A stretch of 64,000 nucleotides of DNA from Gibbula magus (GCA_936450465.1 OW388293.1:32989860-33053859), one strand, 5' to 3'. Counted from the first letter of the stretch, positions 41,046 through 54,288 are shown. Notes: a model not told the origin generated them from the letters alone. A program made the numbers and translations.

Positions 41046-41568
41046 TAAACTACCGGGCAAAAGAAAGGTTTCACCTCATTTGATTTTATCATATGTATGA
41101 TTTTCAATTGCAAATATCTCAAGTTTTCGATGTCATAATCCAAAACTGATAAGTACAGGTGTTTAGTTAGCAGTCAAAGAATACGTAAACATGTTTTTTA
41201 ATTATTTTTTTAAAAATGAAATTTTAAATTCAATTTTGTTTTTAAATTATGTTTGATGATACACACCTGTTCATCGACATATAAGACATATACTGTGTGA
41301 AAATAAATAATTGTGCCTGATTCTACACACATTTACAACATTTTAAACAGGGTAGGGGTCATGTTGGTGTTAATTTCATTCTTAACCCTGTCTTCATTAC
41401 AAAAATATATTTGAACTAAAATGTAACCACAGTCACCAACAAAGTCATTCAAACTACTGCAGATAAGTATTATTGTATCGTGCCATAGTCAAATACATCT
41501 GATTTCTTTTAAATATTGAATTAATCGAAACAAACTTAGGTGAAACCTTTCTTTTGCCCGGTAGTTTA
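41046..41568. mobile_element. Tc1/mariner-type MITE with perfect 29-bp terminal inverted repeats
   Basis: AACTACCGGGCAAAAGAAAG begins at 41048, and the 29-bp repeat (41048-41076) is exactly mirrored at 41538-41566. TA flanks both ends (41046-41047 and 41567-41568). Units A and B have an uninterrupted TA-containing site (for example GATATATAATC at about 31838). The 523-bp element has no transposase frame. Its ends are closely related to those at 57213, 61530 and 45640, so one of those Tc1 families probably mobilised it. Confidence 0.92.
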
Positions 41569-43382
41569 TAATCTTATGGGGAAGTTTATTAAAGATATAA
41601 CTTAGTCTTGGAAGAATCGATTTTAGAAGATTAATGTGAATATTTGGGGAAATGCTTTAAACTAAATGCATGGTGTAAAATTTAGAAATTTTGAAATAGT
41701 AATTGAAGTAAATGATCAAACTTGTCTTGTTTTTAAAACACTGGTCGGACAATGTTGTTAAATGATGGCAATTATAATTTTTTAAACACAATATTTCTCG
41801 AAATGAAGTACTTTGATCATAGCACATCACCGCTATTGTAAAAAAAATCAAAGTCGAACAAATTATATATTATATACATACACATAATTGATGGTCAATC
41901 CCCTGTTACTATAAACAGGGTATAAGCACGAGTTCCAAACAACAGGTTGTCCTAACATTTAGCTATCATAGCCTACATCATTTTTACGCCAATGCATTTA
42001 CCTTTTGATTAAGTTGTAAACGAAAACAATTGGTGGATATTTTCAATTATATGCATTTTCAAACCTTGACATACTGGTGTAACGTGAATCTTGGAAAATG
42101 TTCTAAATAATCTCCTGTCATCTAGAAAGTGATTCAGTCTTAACGTCTGAATGATTCGATAAATGTGTTCAATCATAAAAGATATTCCAAATATTTGTTT
42201 ACATTAGTGCTGTTTGATAATCTCATTGAAATATACTCACTTTGAATTTATCACGAAGTGCAAAGTACATTTGCACCCAATTGATAAAATAAGATAAATG
42301 GCATTGTTTACCAAGTACCATATCCGTTCCCATTTGTTTAATATATATGTTTTATTCACCTAATTTTCAGGGAGATTCTATTAACGTGACCCAGTCTACT
42401 CTGATCGTGACTGATAAAGTGCCTCCAAATTGAATTGCTTAGCCGAGATGAGAATAGCAGACCATGATTAGGAGAGAATGAGATGAAATGTTCAGGACTG
42501 TTACCACAACAGTATCTACTATGGATTGGCTGCTCACTCAAAACTCAAAACAAGCATTTTTATCAAGTATCCGTAATGTGTGTCTTTCATTAAAGTCTCC
42601 ATCATATGGTGATATAATAAAATCATATAGATTATAAACATGCCTTTTTATCATATTATTTGGTTTTGGCCATAGTCACAAAACCGAATGTAAGAGATGT
42701 AACAAGTCCATAATCACCAATGGAGTATTTGAATTGAATTGAGAAGAAATAGAGATAAGCGTAAGCAATCAAAGATAATCTTGAATAAACAATGACGATG
42801 AATAAAAAACATAAGATTCTTTCTTTACATTAACAATAAGGAAATGGATGTCATTCATTTTATCCTAAATTTTCTGAAATTGTCAAATGGTATTATATAT
42901 CAAAGAATAGAAAAGTTCAGAAATTACAACCGAGATAAATTTACACTTTGCAACAAAGACAGAAATAAGGAGCTGATCTTAATATAATCTAGCTACCTAG
43001 ATCTACACGTTGGAGATGAGTTGAGAGTTGAGAAGAGTTGGTTTGTACACCACAAAGTCACTGTCAGTAAATTAGGCTTGTATACCATTTTAGAAAATGT
43101 CTTTAAAATCATAAATGCTAAAATATGCTTTGTTGCAATATATACAAAAGACATTTTAGTAAATTTGACTCAAAAAGCAAAACAAATTATCCTTCCTAAG
43201 TGTGCATACATGTCACCAGTGTCCATTGTGCAACTGCAACAAGTGATTAGTGTTGAGACTAAACCCTTACAAACGCGTCTTTTCAAAACAACTTGTCCCT
43301 TGCAAATTAGTCTTGCCAATTTTCCATGGTAAATTAATCATACAATATATAGAAAGACAACGTCATAAAGATCCCATGATGC

Positions 43383-43770
43383 GTTTGTTACTTTTGGTAA
43401 TAATATTTTGATCAACCATATCATCTTATCAGCAAAGAAATACATCAATTTATGTAATATAAAGAATTCGCTATTGAATTTCAGCAATTATTTAAATATT
43501 TTAAAGGACATTTATAAAGTTGAAAAATTCATTTTCAAAAGAAATGATGAAATGTATAAATTTGAGAATAAATGGAAACTTTTAGTTAACAAATTTAATT
43601 AATAATATCTCCATAGCTCTATGCTCATAATTACATTTGTATAATCAACTGCAGATGTATTTTGTTGTACCATCTCTTTGAACTCTGTTGTACTCTGTAT
43701 TATGTACTTTGTATTTGTATGATACCCTTGGGAACAAATAAAAAAAATACAAAAATATATATATATATAA
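43383..43770 (+). mobile_element. 5'-truncated L1/Tx1-like retrotransposon 3' end
   Basis: Flanked by a perfect 16-bp target-site duplication, AAAGATCCCATGATGC, at 43367-43382 and 43771-43786. The insert is 388 bp and ends in AATAAAAAAAATAC plus a short (TA)n tail, as expected for target-primed reverse transcription. It sits inside the Penelope terminal-repeat sequence, so it arrived later. Confidence 0.9.
43384..43602 (+). pseudogene. C-terminal end of an L1/Tx1-like ORF2 protein
   Basis: The frame is open from the very first codon of the insert and stops at 43602, about 72 codons. The N-I-L-I-N-H-I-I-L-S-A-K-K-Y-I stretch corresponds to the I-I-I-L-L-V-K-Q-I-I-L region of the longer copy at 57448-57939, followed by a Lys/Asn/Phe-rich tail with a late K-W-K-L-L segment. 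Only the extreme C-terminus remains; no catalytic domain is present. The family assignment rests on similarity to that second copy. Confidence 0.6.
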
Positions 43771-43898
43771 AAAGATCCCATGATGCATAACTCAAACAAT
43801 GCGTCATCTGTGACGTCATATGTGTACATTCATCACATACATATTATAAGCAGTTTGGAAACATTTAACTGTGCAGCATTACAAGGTATTTATGCTGT

Positions 43899-44740
43899 TT
43901 AATCGTGGTTTAAAGACTGTGATGAAATAGTTTTCTTTGATTTTTCTCTTTTTATCGCTGTTTGACATGGGAATATTTTAAAATTTGGAGTTTTATTCCC
44001 GGCGCATCTATCTATATGTCCACTTAGTGGAATGTAGCGGCAGGAGGGGTCCCTTATTAGTTGTTTGTGGACCCTCACTCTTGATCTGAGTGTATCTCCC
44101 GTTTGTCCAATATAATCCTCGCCACATCCACTGCATTTGATAACATATATTAAATTTTGTGACGCATGTCATGCTCTTAGGTACTTGGAATAAATGGCCA
44201 CTTATGAAAGTATGTTCTTTTCCTTGTAATAAATAAGGGCAAGTACCACAATTTGGTCGTTCACGCCTACTAATTGATTTGTCATCCTGGCTTGACTGAT
44301 CAAATTTAGCCCAAGTCAATATTTGTTTTAAACTCCGGCTCTGCCTTTAATTTTGATAAGGGATACATGTGAAAGTTTATCTTTTAAGGTATGACACTTC
44401 TGTAAGGGTTGCAGCGTTTTTTTTAGTTTGAAGAATATTTCAGGATTTCTAGGGTTAAATGTGGATACCCTTTCGTGTACTTTTTATTTTATTTTAAGGA
44501 GATCTTTTTGGCCTTGCAAAGGGCGTCATCAATGATTTACCTTGGATAGTGTCTCTGTAGTAATAGATCTTTTAGTTCATTAAGTCTATATTCTACGCGA
44601 TCTGAATTTGAAACTGTCATGCGTATTCTTCTAGTTAATGTATATGGGACACTGTGTTTGTATGTCTTGGATGACAGGGGTCTCCACTTATTTATTATAA
44701 CCGAAATGAGAACACTCAAACACTGTAACAATGTTCCAAT
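43899..44740 (-). pseudogene. Penelope-like element: C-terminal region with GIY-YIG endonuclease, frameshifted
   Basis: On the minus strand, a first frame (44319 down to about 44160) has R-P-N-C-G-T-C-P-Y-L followed by F-x-V-P-K-S-M-T-C, the linker seen before the endonuclease in Penelope-like proteins. After a frameshift near 44160 the next frame carries L-I-Y-V-I-K-C-S-G-C-G-E, then D-Y-I-G-Q-T-G and L-R-S-R-V-R-V-H-K-Q, which are the GIY and YIG motifs and the conserved Arg and His. It ends with F-K-I-F-P and a stop at 43899-43901. Further upstream (44731-44540) the frame with E-Y-R-L-N-E-L-K-D-L-L-L-Q-R-x-Y-P-R fits the C-terminal part of the reverse transcriptase. The RT core is not recognisable. 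At least two breaks make it non-functional. The sister unit B keeps only the terminal ribozyme region at this place. Confidence 0.82.
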
Positions 44741-44990
44741 GCCAAGATCTCAAGACAAAAGGAATTAACTCTTTTGACGAAATTTCATTTTTCTGATATT
44801 TCCCTTATTTGGTACTTTAAAGTGGAGAAATAGCAAATTCTCAAGGACACTATTCACAAAAAGACATCATGTAGCTACATGTTTTACCAAAAAAATAATC
44901 GAAACTGGCAAGTTACGTTGTTTAAATAACATTTCATTGCCATAACTATTAGGGGGTGTCAACCTTTTTCACCATGCGTATATTACAATA
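44741..44990 (-). other. Probable upstream remainder of the Penelope relic
   Basis: Unit B sequence resumes at about 44995 (ATATCTACAACAAGTGTCG, matching 34610). The 250 bp before it are not in unit B and so belong to the insertion, but no frame is readable. Confidence 0.35.
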
Positions 44991-45637
44991 ATATCTACAA
45001 CAAGTGTCGTCTGAAGTATCTTGTTTTCCTATATCTATATCTGCATAAATATATTTTAAAATTGTATCATGCACATTTAAAACTGACAAATTAGGGTGCG
45101 TGTTAACGCCATTTAACGGCTTGGTAGTCTAATGTTATCTAGTCCTGCACAACACTAATGTAAAGTCTGCCCTATTTCTGGTTTAAAAGGATCATTTGGT
45201 AAAGTGTCGCGTATGCAGTGGAAAGATTAATCCCAATTTTTTTTTTAGATACATACAATTTGACAACACCCGAATTCATTGAATGTTTATGGAATGTTTA
45301 TTATCCGGAATAATGTGTCCCCTTTCGCGAAATTTAAAAAAAAAATCTTTTCCTAATCAAAGTTATACACAAACTACACAAACATCTATATTTACAAATA
45401 TATCATTATTTGATGCTAACAACCTAAGCTGCTACTGTTTATTTTTCTTTCTTGTTTCATAACCTGTATTAGATCTACCTGGTGTTAGTGAAGCCTGCTC
45501 ACTACGAAAATAACGATTGAAAGAAAAACTGTCCGAGTTTAACTAACACTATCATTGTCAACGTGGTGATTGGTAGACGACAATGGAAAGGAAAACATAC
45601 AATGTGGGATGATTAAGTAATGTAGGATAAAACTACA

Positions 45638-46930
45638 TAAACTCAAGGGCAAAAGAAACACTGGTTTGACAAACTTGCGGATCCAAACCTAGAATCATGA
45701 TTCGATTAGATAAATAATAAAAACATTCTCACAAACGCAACAATCATTTCTGAAGGATGATTGCAGGTCTGCAGAACGATGTTTTGGTGAAATGCTGTTT
45801 TTCAACCTTTTCCATTAAGATGCATTCGGAAAAATTCGTGCTAGAATCAAGTATAAATTGTGCAAAGAAACCTTCCTTAGCATAGCATCGATTAGATATT
45901 ACCAAAAAGTATGCCATGTTTAACACCTGAGCAGCGAAAAAGAGAGAGCCATTGGGATGTTGCACGCCGGTTTAACTCAGGGCAGAGTTGCTGAAATAAT
46001 GAACTGCCACATAACCACAATCGAGAGATTGGTGAAATGTCTCAGGGGTACTGGGAGGACATCAGACAAACCACGAAGCAGAAGACCACGGGTAACTACG
46101 GCAAACGAAGGCCGCTATTTCCGTATGTTTCACCTACCTTATAGATTACATATTTTATTACTGTGACGTCATCAGCAAGAACTGCTTTTCAACACACCGT
46201 CAGCAGCAGGACCGTAGCCAGACGGTATCAGAGCTTATCGACCCCTGAGAGGATTGACCGTGACCCGACAACATCGTCTCAACAGAATGAGGTGGGCCCG
46301 TACTGTGGAGCAATGGCAACGACGATATTGAGACAGTGTTCTCGTTACTAAAGACAGCAGGTTCCAGGAGTTAAGTGTTGACGGCCGAACGCGAGTTTAC
46401 CGGCGTAGAGCGGAACGTACGTGACGTTGTTGCGTTCAAGAAGTGCAACCCAATGGCTGTGGCAGTGTCATGATTTTGGGTGCTAATTGTTGTGACACCA
46501 AGACTGATCTTGTGATTATAAACAGTAAATTGAATTCTGACAGCTATCAACCAGGTCCTGACCCCAGTCGTAGTTCCATTCCTTCAGAACAACCCACGAA
46601 AGCTGCTTCAACAGGACAATACCACTCCACATACTGTACGTGTAACAATAGACTTTTTAAATGCCAACAACATACACATTGTCCCGTGGCCAACCCGATC
46701 CCCTGATCTAAGTCCCATTGGAGACAGATTTGGCAACGTCAGAACCCTCTACGCAACAGGCACTGCAAGAGGAATGGCGTCGTATAATATTGATGTGACT
46801 ATTAGACATTTTCCAAACTGAAAACGATTGTTTTGACTATTGAATAAAATCGCATTTGTTTGGATACCGTTTCGTTTGTTTTCTTTAAATCAGAAAATAT
46901 GAACCCAGCGTGTCTTTGCCAATGAGTTTA
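45638..46930 (+). mobile_element. Degenerate full-length Tc1 transposon (~1.29 kb)
   Basis: The TA duplication is at 45638-45639 and 46929-46930. The terminal inverted repeats start AACTCAAGGGCAAAAGAAAC on the left and, read inward from the right end, AACTCATTGGCAAAGACACG, so they have diverged. The unit B empty site is CTACATAGCTGACAAAGG (about 35252-35269). The length is typical for Tc1. Confidence 0.88.
45911..46800 (+). pseudogene. Dead Tc1 transposase (DD34E type)
   Basis: Begins M-P-C-L-T-P-E-Q-R-K-R-E, then shifts frame near 45945 into a helix-turn-helix segment (G-L-T-Q-G-R-V-A-E-I-M; G-R-T-S-D-K-P-R-S-R-R-P-R-V-T-T, the GRPR-type hook). The middle is broken by several frameshifts and stops. 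The first catalytic site reads T-K-D-S-R-F where T/S-D-E-S-R-F is expected. The second Asp survives in Q-Q-D-N-T-T-P-H (about 46618). The final Glu in the S-P-D-L-S-P-I-E motif is replaced by Gly. With two of three catalytic residues lost and multiple frame breaks it cannot be active. In an active relative the protein would bind the terminal inverted repeats and excise and insert at TA. Confidence 0.85.
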
Positions 46931-49390
46931 CTTGACAAAGGAGTTCAAGAATAGATACAATTGTGTTTGAAGTGGGGCATAGTTTAACATGGCTGAAACC
47001 TACAAACCTCACTAGATGGACGTACACATACAATTTACTTTTGACACCTCGTCGCAATAAGCATCGTATATATTATAATGAAATATTGTCATGGGTTTCA
47101 ACGTTTTCCATGACTTTCAAATTTCTAATCATTTTTAATTTTCGCTTTTTATACTTATCTTATATGCTTGACATTAATTTTATTTATATTTATGTTTGTT
47201 TAGTTTTCAGAGCGTCTTTTTATTTAATCTTAAAAACAAACTTAAACCACATTGGTTTATGACTTACTTATCAAATGATGTTAAACTGCTTTGCACCATG
47301 TTCAGCTAGTCACGTTTGCCAGTTTCAGTTCAATATTAAGAGACTAGAGATCAGTGACGAATGCTGGAAAAATAAATTCTGGTTGGGTTGAAATTAGTAT
47401 GTAAATTTATATTAGAATTAGAATAATTTTTGAGAACCACCCAGCTGCCCAAATACATAATAAAAGTTTCACAGTAAGTACTCAATATGACATAAGACAG
47501 CTAGCATTGTCCTGCTAAAACATATACCTATTATGTTCATCATATAGTTCCTGTTCTGGTACAAAACTTGCTGCTTAATTAACATGCTGATCAAAGAGAA
47601 AATGGAAACTTGCATTCTTACCCTATACATTGACATATTAGTTGCTGTAAAATTTTGTTACAAACTCTTGGATGATATAACCGCTGTAGGAAGTGAGAAT
47701 GCCCAGGTATGTGTAAAACTGCAACAACAAACAAAATTGAAAATGAAATGATTAAAATGGTAAGGTTTTGTAGATGAAGAATTATGATGTATTATATGTT
47801 TGTGAGATACTGACTTGAACTTATATAGTTAACTTAAACTAGTTATACTGCTTGAGTATGTTGCTTGTTTGCAGTGATAGTGCTTCGGTGAACAACCAAG
47901 GTGAAAATAAAAATACCCCAATGCAAGATACAGAGTACAGTGACAAAATGGGTGCCGACACAGATGCCAAGTAAACACATCATGATCCGAATACAAGTCC
48001 AATGGTGAAAAAGACGATTCACAAACATTTACATACAATGTAAAATAAAGTTTACATCACATTTACATAAACATTGAAAGATTGACGGCATGGTAACTCA
48101 AATTGATGTTTGAGCATAAATAATATATATGTCTGTAAGGGGATGGAGGTGGGTGTTGATTCTGAGCGAAGGAATTGACTGTAGACCAAAAACAGGGCGC
48201 TGCTAACCGAAACTGGAATGATATTAGTGGAAGGAACTTCCGGATAAATGAGATGATTTGATTGGTTGGCAGGTTTGCTAAACCAAGGAAGGTAACTCGA
48301 GTGGAACTAGGCCCCAAGTTGGTAAAGAGTGAGGTTAAAAACGAAAGGGGTACTGGTTGAAGGATTTGACTTAGGGAAGTTAATGTATATGCCCTTGTTT
48401 ACGTAAGTACGATATACTTTAAATAAATTACGTTTAATTTGGTTGTTTGTTTAAACTGTCGTTTGGTCTACAATACAATATGATTTGACTTAATTTACTA
48501 CGTTGCCGACACAAAGTTCACAAAGTAGATAGAAAAAATATAACAGCAAGCATATTACAGGTACTCGTATAAGAGAATGAACATAGCATAACCGACAGTA
48601 AGTTATAAGACCACGTTTAATTATCATTATAAACCTGCTTAGCCATTGTAAGCTTTTATTAATTTGAAGCATTGGCGAACATATTAATTTAGGGAGCAAA
48701 GCAGGTGGATTTGGGGTTGGGATACAGTCGTTGTACTCAAAAGCCATTAAAGAATTTTGGTATGTTGTGCCTTTTTGGGTTTTCAACTTTATGGAAGTTT
48801 TCATTTTAGTGGTTTGGACGGATATGAACAGAACTCGAAAATCATTAGACCAAGCTTAACCAAACTTGGTATATTAACTAATGATCTCACATGGTTGTGC
48901 TTATAGGGTTTTCAGGAATTTTTCATTTAGCAATGTTTCCAGTGCAGAACTCGAAAACCAGTAGGCCTAGCTTAATGAAACTTAGTATACTGACTTATCA
49001 TTACATGAGTTTTATAAGAACTGGATACCTCGCCAAGGCTCGCAAAATACAATATTTATACCTAATGTAGAATATTGACCATCCCAACACATGCTCATGA
49101 TAACCTCTATAGATCTAAAAATGACTTAATCAAACGAAGCAGAGACATGTTATGTTAGTTATATAGATAAATGTTCTGTACGCAGTGAAAGTAATACTAG
49201 ACGCAAGTTCCTGCTAACTCTTATTAATTACTAAGATAGACATAAATGCATTTTCACTATACTGAACAAAATAGAAGATACTATTGAAGAACCTTAAGCT
49301 AAATTAATATTTTAAATATTGAGGCGGAATTTTTTAGGCTGTTTTTGTTGATTAAATCCTTTTAATTTTCGAAAACTTGATTTGGGCGAA

Positions 49391-51790
49391 TCCGCTCAAT
49401 ACTTAAAACAAGTGGTAGACAAGCCTGAATGAAATATTTATCTATAACGAATCAAACATATATTACAAGGTGCCATTAAAATGACCATTTTCTTAATTAA
49501 ATAACAATTTAAATGAACTTAATGATGGGTTTTGAGCTACAAGATGTTTAGTTCATGTTTAAATAACAACAAGAAAGCATACATTTATCAATGCTTTAAC
49601 TTATCATTACTACAGCAACACAGCTAAAAAAAGTCTTCTTTGATATACTCAGAACACAGGCCACGTTACATTCCCATTACAATATGCTTCATTAGGTTCG
49701 TGTTGCAAATCATTACAAACTCCAAACAAATAATGTATTCTCCCATAGCATGATGTGCCCTTTTGTTGTGATTCACTCTGAAAGCTATTAATAACATTAT
49801 ATAGCTATACTCTCTAATATACAACGTAGTTATACCGAGTGAAAATGGTTATATTGTGTCAGTTGGATATGATTTTAAGGCAATTTAAAAAGTAGATGAA
49901 TTCATTAAATCATATAAAACATTTCATTTCTATTCCATTCGTAATAAATTATTGTATTTCTGCACCTAAACGTATTTACAATGTTTGATTTATTTTAAAT
50001 GTTTTATAACATCTTGATATTGGAGACTTGCACATTAAATAACTGGTCTGAGAATGATTGAATGCGTAAATAGGAGGGTGTTATGTCCGGCTTTTATGCT
50101 CAGATCATTTGCTCAGGTAATCCCCAAACAATAAATTAGTTAAATTAAGGATTTGATCACGCCTGTGTTTCTGTTCTAAGAACTAGTTTTGTTTCTTTCA
50201 GGGTCTAATAATTGATCCAAACAGTAAGTGGAAACTATTACAACTTCACCAATTCCTTTCCTAATTCAGAAAATAACGACATTTCAGTTCTCTTGAAGAA
50301 CGGTGAATTGCTTTCCAAAGATACATTTAAAAACGACACCAATCTCTTTCTCAAATGAGAAACAATTTCAAGACACTCTACAGTTTCAGTTCCCTAGAAG
50401 TAGACAATGTATTGCTTTCCAAAGATTCTTACAACACAAATCTCTTTGAGACCTTTCCAGGGATGCTTCATGCATATATGGTTTCTACTTAACCACCAGA
50501 AAGCTCACACAATCTCTGAAAAAAATCTTGGTTTCCGACTCATAAATCCTCTGGGATTTTATGGCATGAGACTGGTATTAAAGGAACACTCCTACCAGAG
50601 GACAAACGCAATTCAAAGAACGTTGTTAAAAACACAGCTGTCAAACGATTTACAACTTCCTCATTACAGTGAATCTAACCTTTCGTTGGAGGTATAAACA
50701 CCCATACCAGGCTAGAAGTCATTACTTAATATTATAAAATCAAACAAAATTGCAAGTTTGTGATAATTAAAAAAACACTCTACTTTAATAATTGTAAAAC
50801 TGGATACCAACAAACAGTCATAATTTTGATGAGCTCATTTTTTTCAACTGCCTCTTGATATCTTTAATACATAAGCTTATCAAGAGTCGTGTATATGGTC
50901 AATCTTTACTAATTATGAGTCTATATGACAAGATAGATGTCTGTGATAGTGTAATTAGCTTACCAATTCAGGATCCAATATTCAAAACATTGATCATTTT
51001 TAGTGCTAATTTGAATGGTAATATATTTTTTAAATCAATTATTTAAATACCTTCATAAACGTGTTTTAAACTTGTTCTTCAAGTTAATTTAAAGCATTTA
51101 ATTTCTTCACTGTACACTTTATAATATTGACTAAAGAAATATTCGCTCTATTGAGGGGCGGGATAGTGCAGTTGTTAGCGCGTTCGGATTCGGATCAAGA
51201 AGTCCGGGTTCGAATCCCGCCAGGGGCACGGCAACGTTATCTGCAGTAGAGAACTGTTCTACATGAAGTAAGGTTTGGGTGCAATGCTTCACTGAATTTC
51301 AGCGTAGCACCACCCATGGTTCGCTAGTTCCAGTCGTTGCTCGCAGGTTTCACTGCAATGCATAGCTACATGGCGTTGCAGGCTTTCTCCCTGCCGTAAT
51401 ACTAGCAGCCGCGATATAAGAGGAAAACTCTTGAAAGCGGCGTTAAACCCCAACTCACCTAACCTCACTCTATTGATTGATCGTTCTCCTAATGACCTCT
51501 GTTAAATTTCAATGCCACAATTCCTCGTTAAAATCAGACATCTCTCCACTGCTCTGAAGGGATATGTGCTTTAAGTGTTTGGTGTACAGTTCATTGGAGA
51601 TTTGGAGATCAACTCTACAAACCAAAAATAATAATAGAATGAGGTTACGGGCTGATACGGAATCTATGTTTAGCGTCTTTGATTGCTGTCTAAGTGAGAG
51701 AATATCAATCCAAAACATCGGGCAAACTATATTACAGAATGAAGTTCCAACCAGAAGTTCAATCAGATTAGTTATGCAATGAAGATAAAC
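49391..51790 (+). repeat. Tandem unit D (5' part) of the non-coding family
   Basis: Follows units B and C from the start: 49430-49530 matches 26140-26250; 50030-50100 is the AATAACTGGTCTGAGAATGA landmark; 50520-50700 matches 27420-27600; 51480-51780 matches 37860-38140. The match ends where the 51783-51800 sequence departs. It contains one SINE. Confidence 0.75.
51155..51467 (+). mobile_element. tRNA-derived SINE, 313 bp
   Basis: A 9-bp target duplication CTCTATTGA occurs at 51146-51154 and 51468-51476. Paralogous empty sites are at 37845-37875 and 28035-28060. The first ~75 bp form a tRNA-like head with an A-box-like TAGTGCAGTTGTTAGCGCG and a clean B box GGGTTCGAATCCCG (51208-51221). A ~200-bp body follows, then a tail with GCGGCGTTAAACCCC and AACTCACCTAACCTCA, the kind of short-repeat tail common in mollusc SINEs. 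RNA polymerase III transcription from the internal boxes is expected. Confidence 0.9.
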
Positions 51791-52130
51791 ACTCAACGAA
51801 GTTTCTGTAAAGAGAAGAAATTTATTATGTGCGATATGAACGTATTTTTAATGTAGTTGAATATTTGGAGGAAAACCTTTGATGAAATATCTTCAAATAG
51901 TCGAGGCCATAAAAATCTAAAACGAGAGTCAAGCAAGTCCAACTTACCTTTTTTATTTCTATGTAAACTTTAACAAGTCACACATATTTTGCAATTGTAA
52001 TTATTTCATTAAATGATAATGAATAATAAATATAATTAAACTTCATGCAATTACGAGATACAACACCTTAGAGTTTATTTGAGGATAACAGCAAATGACT
52101 TGAACAGATACATGTAGTAGCGCTTTTACC
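51791..52130. other. Non-coding stretch, nothing recognised
   Basis: AT-rich sequence after unit D breaks off. No open frame or repeat of note. Confidence 0.4.
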
Positions 52131-52139
52131 TATCATGAC

Positions 52140-52880
52140 CACTGAAACATAGCTAATTAATAAGTCAAGTTTACTCAAATTATTTTTCCTTTGATATCCT
52201 CACAACAAAGACCTCGTTACATTCCATTACAATATTGCTACATTAATGTCTTGTTGCAAACCGGCACACACTACAAACAAATTATGTGAGCTCATCCAGC
52301 TTGATGAGCTTTTTGTTGTGATTCACCCTGAAAGGTATTAGTAACATTATATAGGGAAACTCACAAAGAGACAACCCAGTGAAAGTGGTCCATTGTCATT
52401 ATAAATGGACAGGATATTAAGTCAATTTGACAGAAGTAGTCGTCTTTGATGTTCAGCGTTCATTCTTCACCTATTTGTTATAAGTTAGTCTTTATGTTTA
52501 TGCAGCAACGCCTCATGACAACATCTGCTGAGCTAATAAATATTTCAAGTTTACTCTAATTATTTCTCCTCTGATTTTCTCAGAACAAGACTCCTTTACA
52601 TTTCCATTACAATATACTACATTAGTTCCCTGTTGCAAACCAGTACACACTACAGGCAAATCATGTGTACTCCCACAGTATGCATGATGGGCTCTTTATT
52701 GTGATTCACTCTGAAAGGTATTAATCGCATTATACAGGAAACTCTCAACTGAGGGATAACGTTGAACCGACTGAAAGTGGTTATGATGTGTCCATTGTCA
52801 TTATAAATGGACAGGACATTAAGGCATTTTTGCAGAAATAGTCATCTTTGATGTAAAATGTTTCATTCCTCAACTATTTG
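52140..52880 (+). repeat. Two tandem copies of a ~379-bp repeat related to the unit start
   Basis: AAGTTTACTC with its downstream context (TTACATT...CATTACAATAT...TTGTTGCAAACC...ACACACTAC) occurs at 52168 and again at 52547. The same motif series is found once each near 26270-26350 and 49670-49740 at the starts of units B and D. A TAAATGGACAGGA element recurs at about 52404 and 52814. Confidence 0.75.
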
Positions 52881-54240
52881 AAATAAGTTATTGCTTATGT
52901 CTACATAAACATCATTACAATGTTTTATTTATATTGCAAATTCATTTACAAGACATCTTCCTCTGATGCAAACTTGTTTTGAAAAATACAAATTAAGTCT
53001 AACAAAATTAAGATGTCAACAAACTATGCAAAGAAACACAAATGATATAAAATGTCTATAAGATGTATCTAAAATAAGAAACTGTTTTGTTTGTATCCAT
53101 GATCATGGCGTGATTACAGATTACAGTCAAACGAGTATCGAGATTTTTTTCCCAGTACTTCAGTTCATCGTGTGTTTCAAATAAAACAGGACAGCTATTA
53201 CGTTTTCCTTCTTACCACAGTAAGTAATAGTACCCACAGGAGAGATGTGACATGTGATGAGCTGGGTATGACAGATGGTTATTGTGGGAGTGCTGAAGTG
53301 TGTAGCCGTATAGACAGTTTGACAAATCACTCAGACTTATATTTCTAGTGTAATTAATGCAACCTTGCACTTATTCTTGGAAGACCAATTTCCTCGTGAA
53401 CAGCAAGATAGAAATAATCCCTTCGATCGAATCAACACTGTATAAAATTATGTACTTATAATACTTAAAAAAGGAGAAATTTATTAGAAATGTGGACAAA
53501 TAAAGTAGAAATCTCATGGAACTTCATTCAAAATCTCATTCAAGTCTCGTGGGCGAATCAAATTGGTAGATTATTTTGATCTGCCTATGATGTTATCAAT
53601 CTAATATTACGAAATTGCTGAATAAAATATCATATGCTTGTCAATGTTCCAGAGCTTTTATAAGTGTATTCTCAATTTCCTTCCTGGACAATAAAGTCTG
53701 AAGGGCTGTTAAACCATGTCCAGGTGCATTAAGCTCATCACTTGATATCATCCAGCATCAACACGATGTTCTGTCCTTTATTTTAAACCGGAATAACTGT
53801 CAAGGAATAAAATCAGATTACAAAACAATTTAATAAATTTCAGTATTAACAGTACAGTTAAACACCACTTCCGTTGTTTAATTTAGCCTCTTTATAATCA
53901 TGCCATTGCAAACAGAACCACTTGTTCTTGTTTGTGAATGACAGCTAAAACCTTATTATTCCAAATTAGGGGTATTAACGATTGATTGATTCTTTGGAAC
54001 TGTCACTGCAGCCGCCTATTATAAAAAAAGAGTTTATGTTCATCTAATGGAAGATTTTGTTAATCTAAGTGAATGAGTTTTTACACGTTTGTTAATTAAG
54101 GAGATCATCCTATGCCACCAGACTATTTTAATCCATAATATGATTAACGACTGAGACCCGAAAGGCTCGTAAAGGTTAAAAATACACAACCAATGAAATT
54201 ATTTAAGTTGAGCAATATTGGCATTCCCCGGGTGAAAAGA
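52881..54240. other. Mostly single-copy non-coding sequence
   Basis: No domain-bearing frame, tRNA or element end was recognised. It seems to lie outside the repeat family. Confidence 0.4.
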
Positions 54241-54288
54241 CCAATGAATGATCATCGAATTAAAATCACATTTCATTGGTTGACAATG

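Noticed and set aside
51155..51230. Functional tRNA gene
   Set aside because: The tRNA-like head is fused to a SINE body and tail bounded by a target-site duplication.
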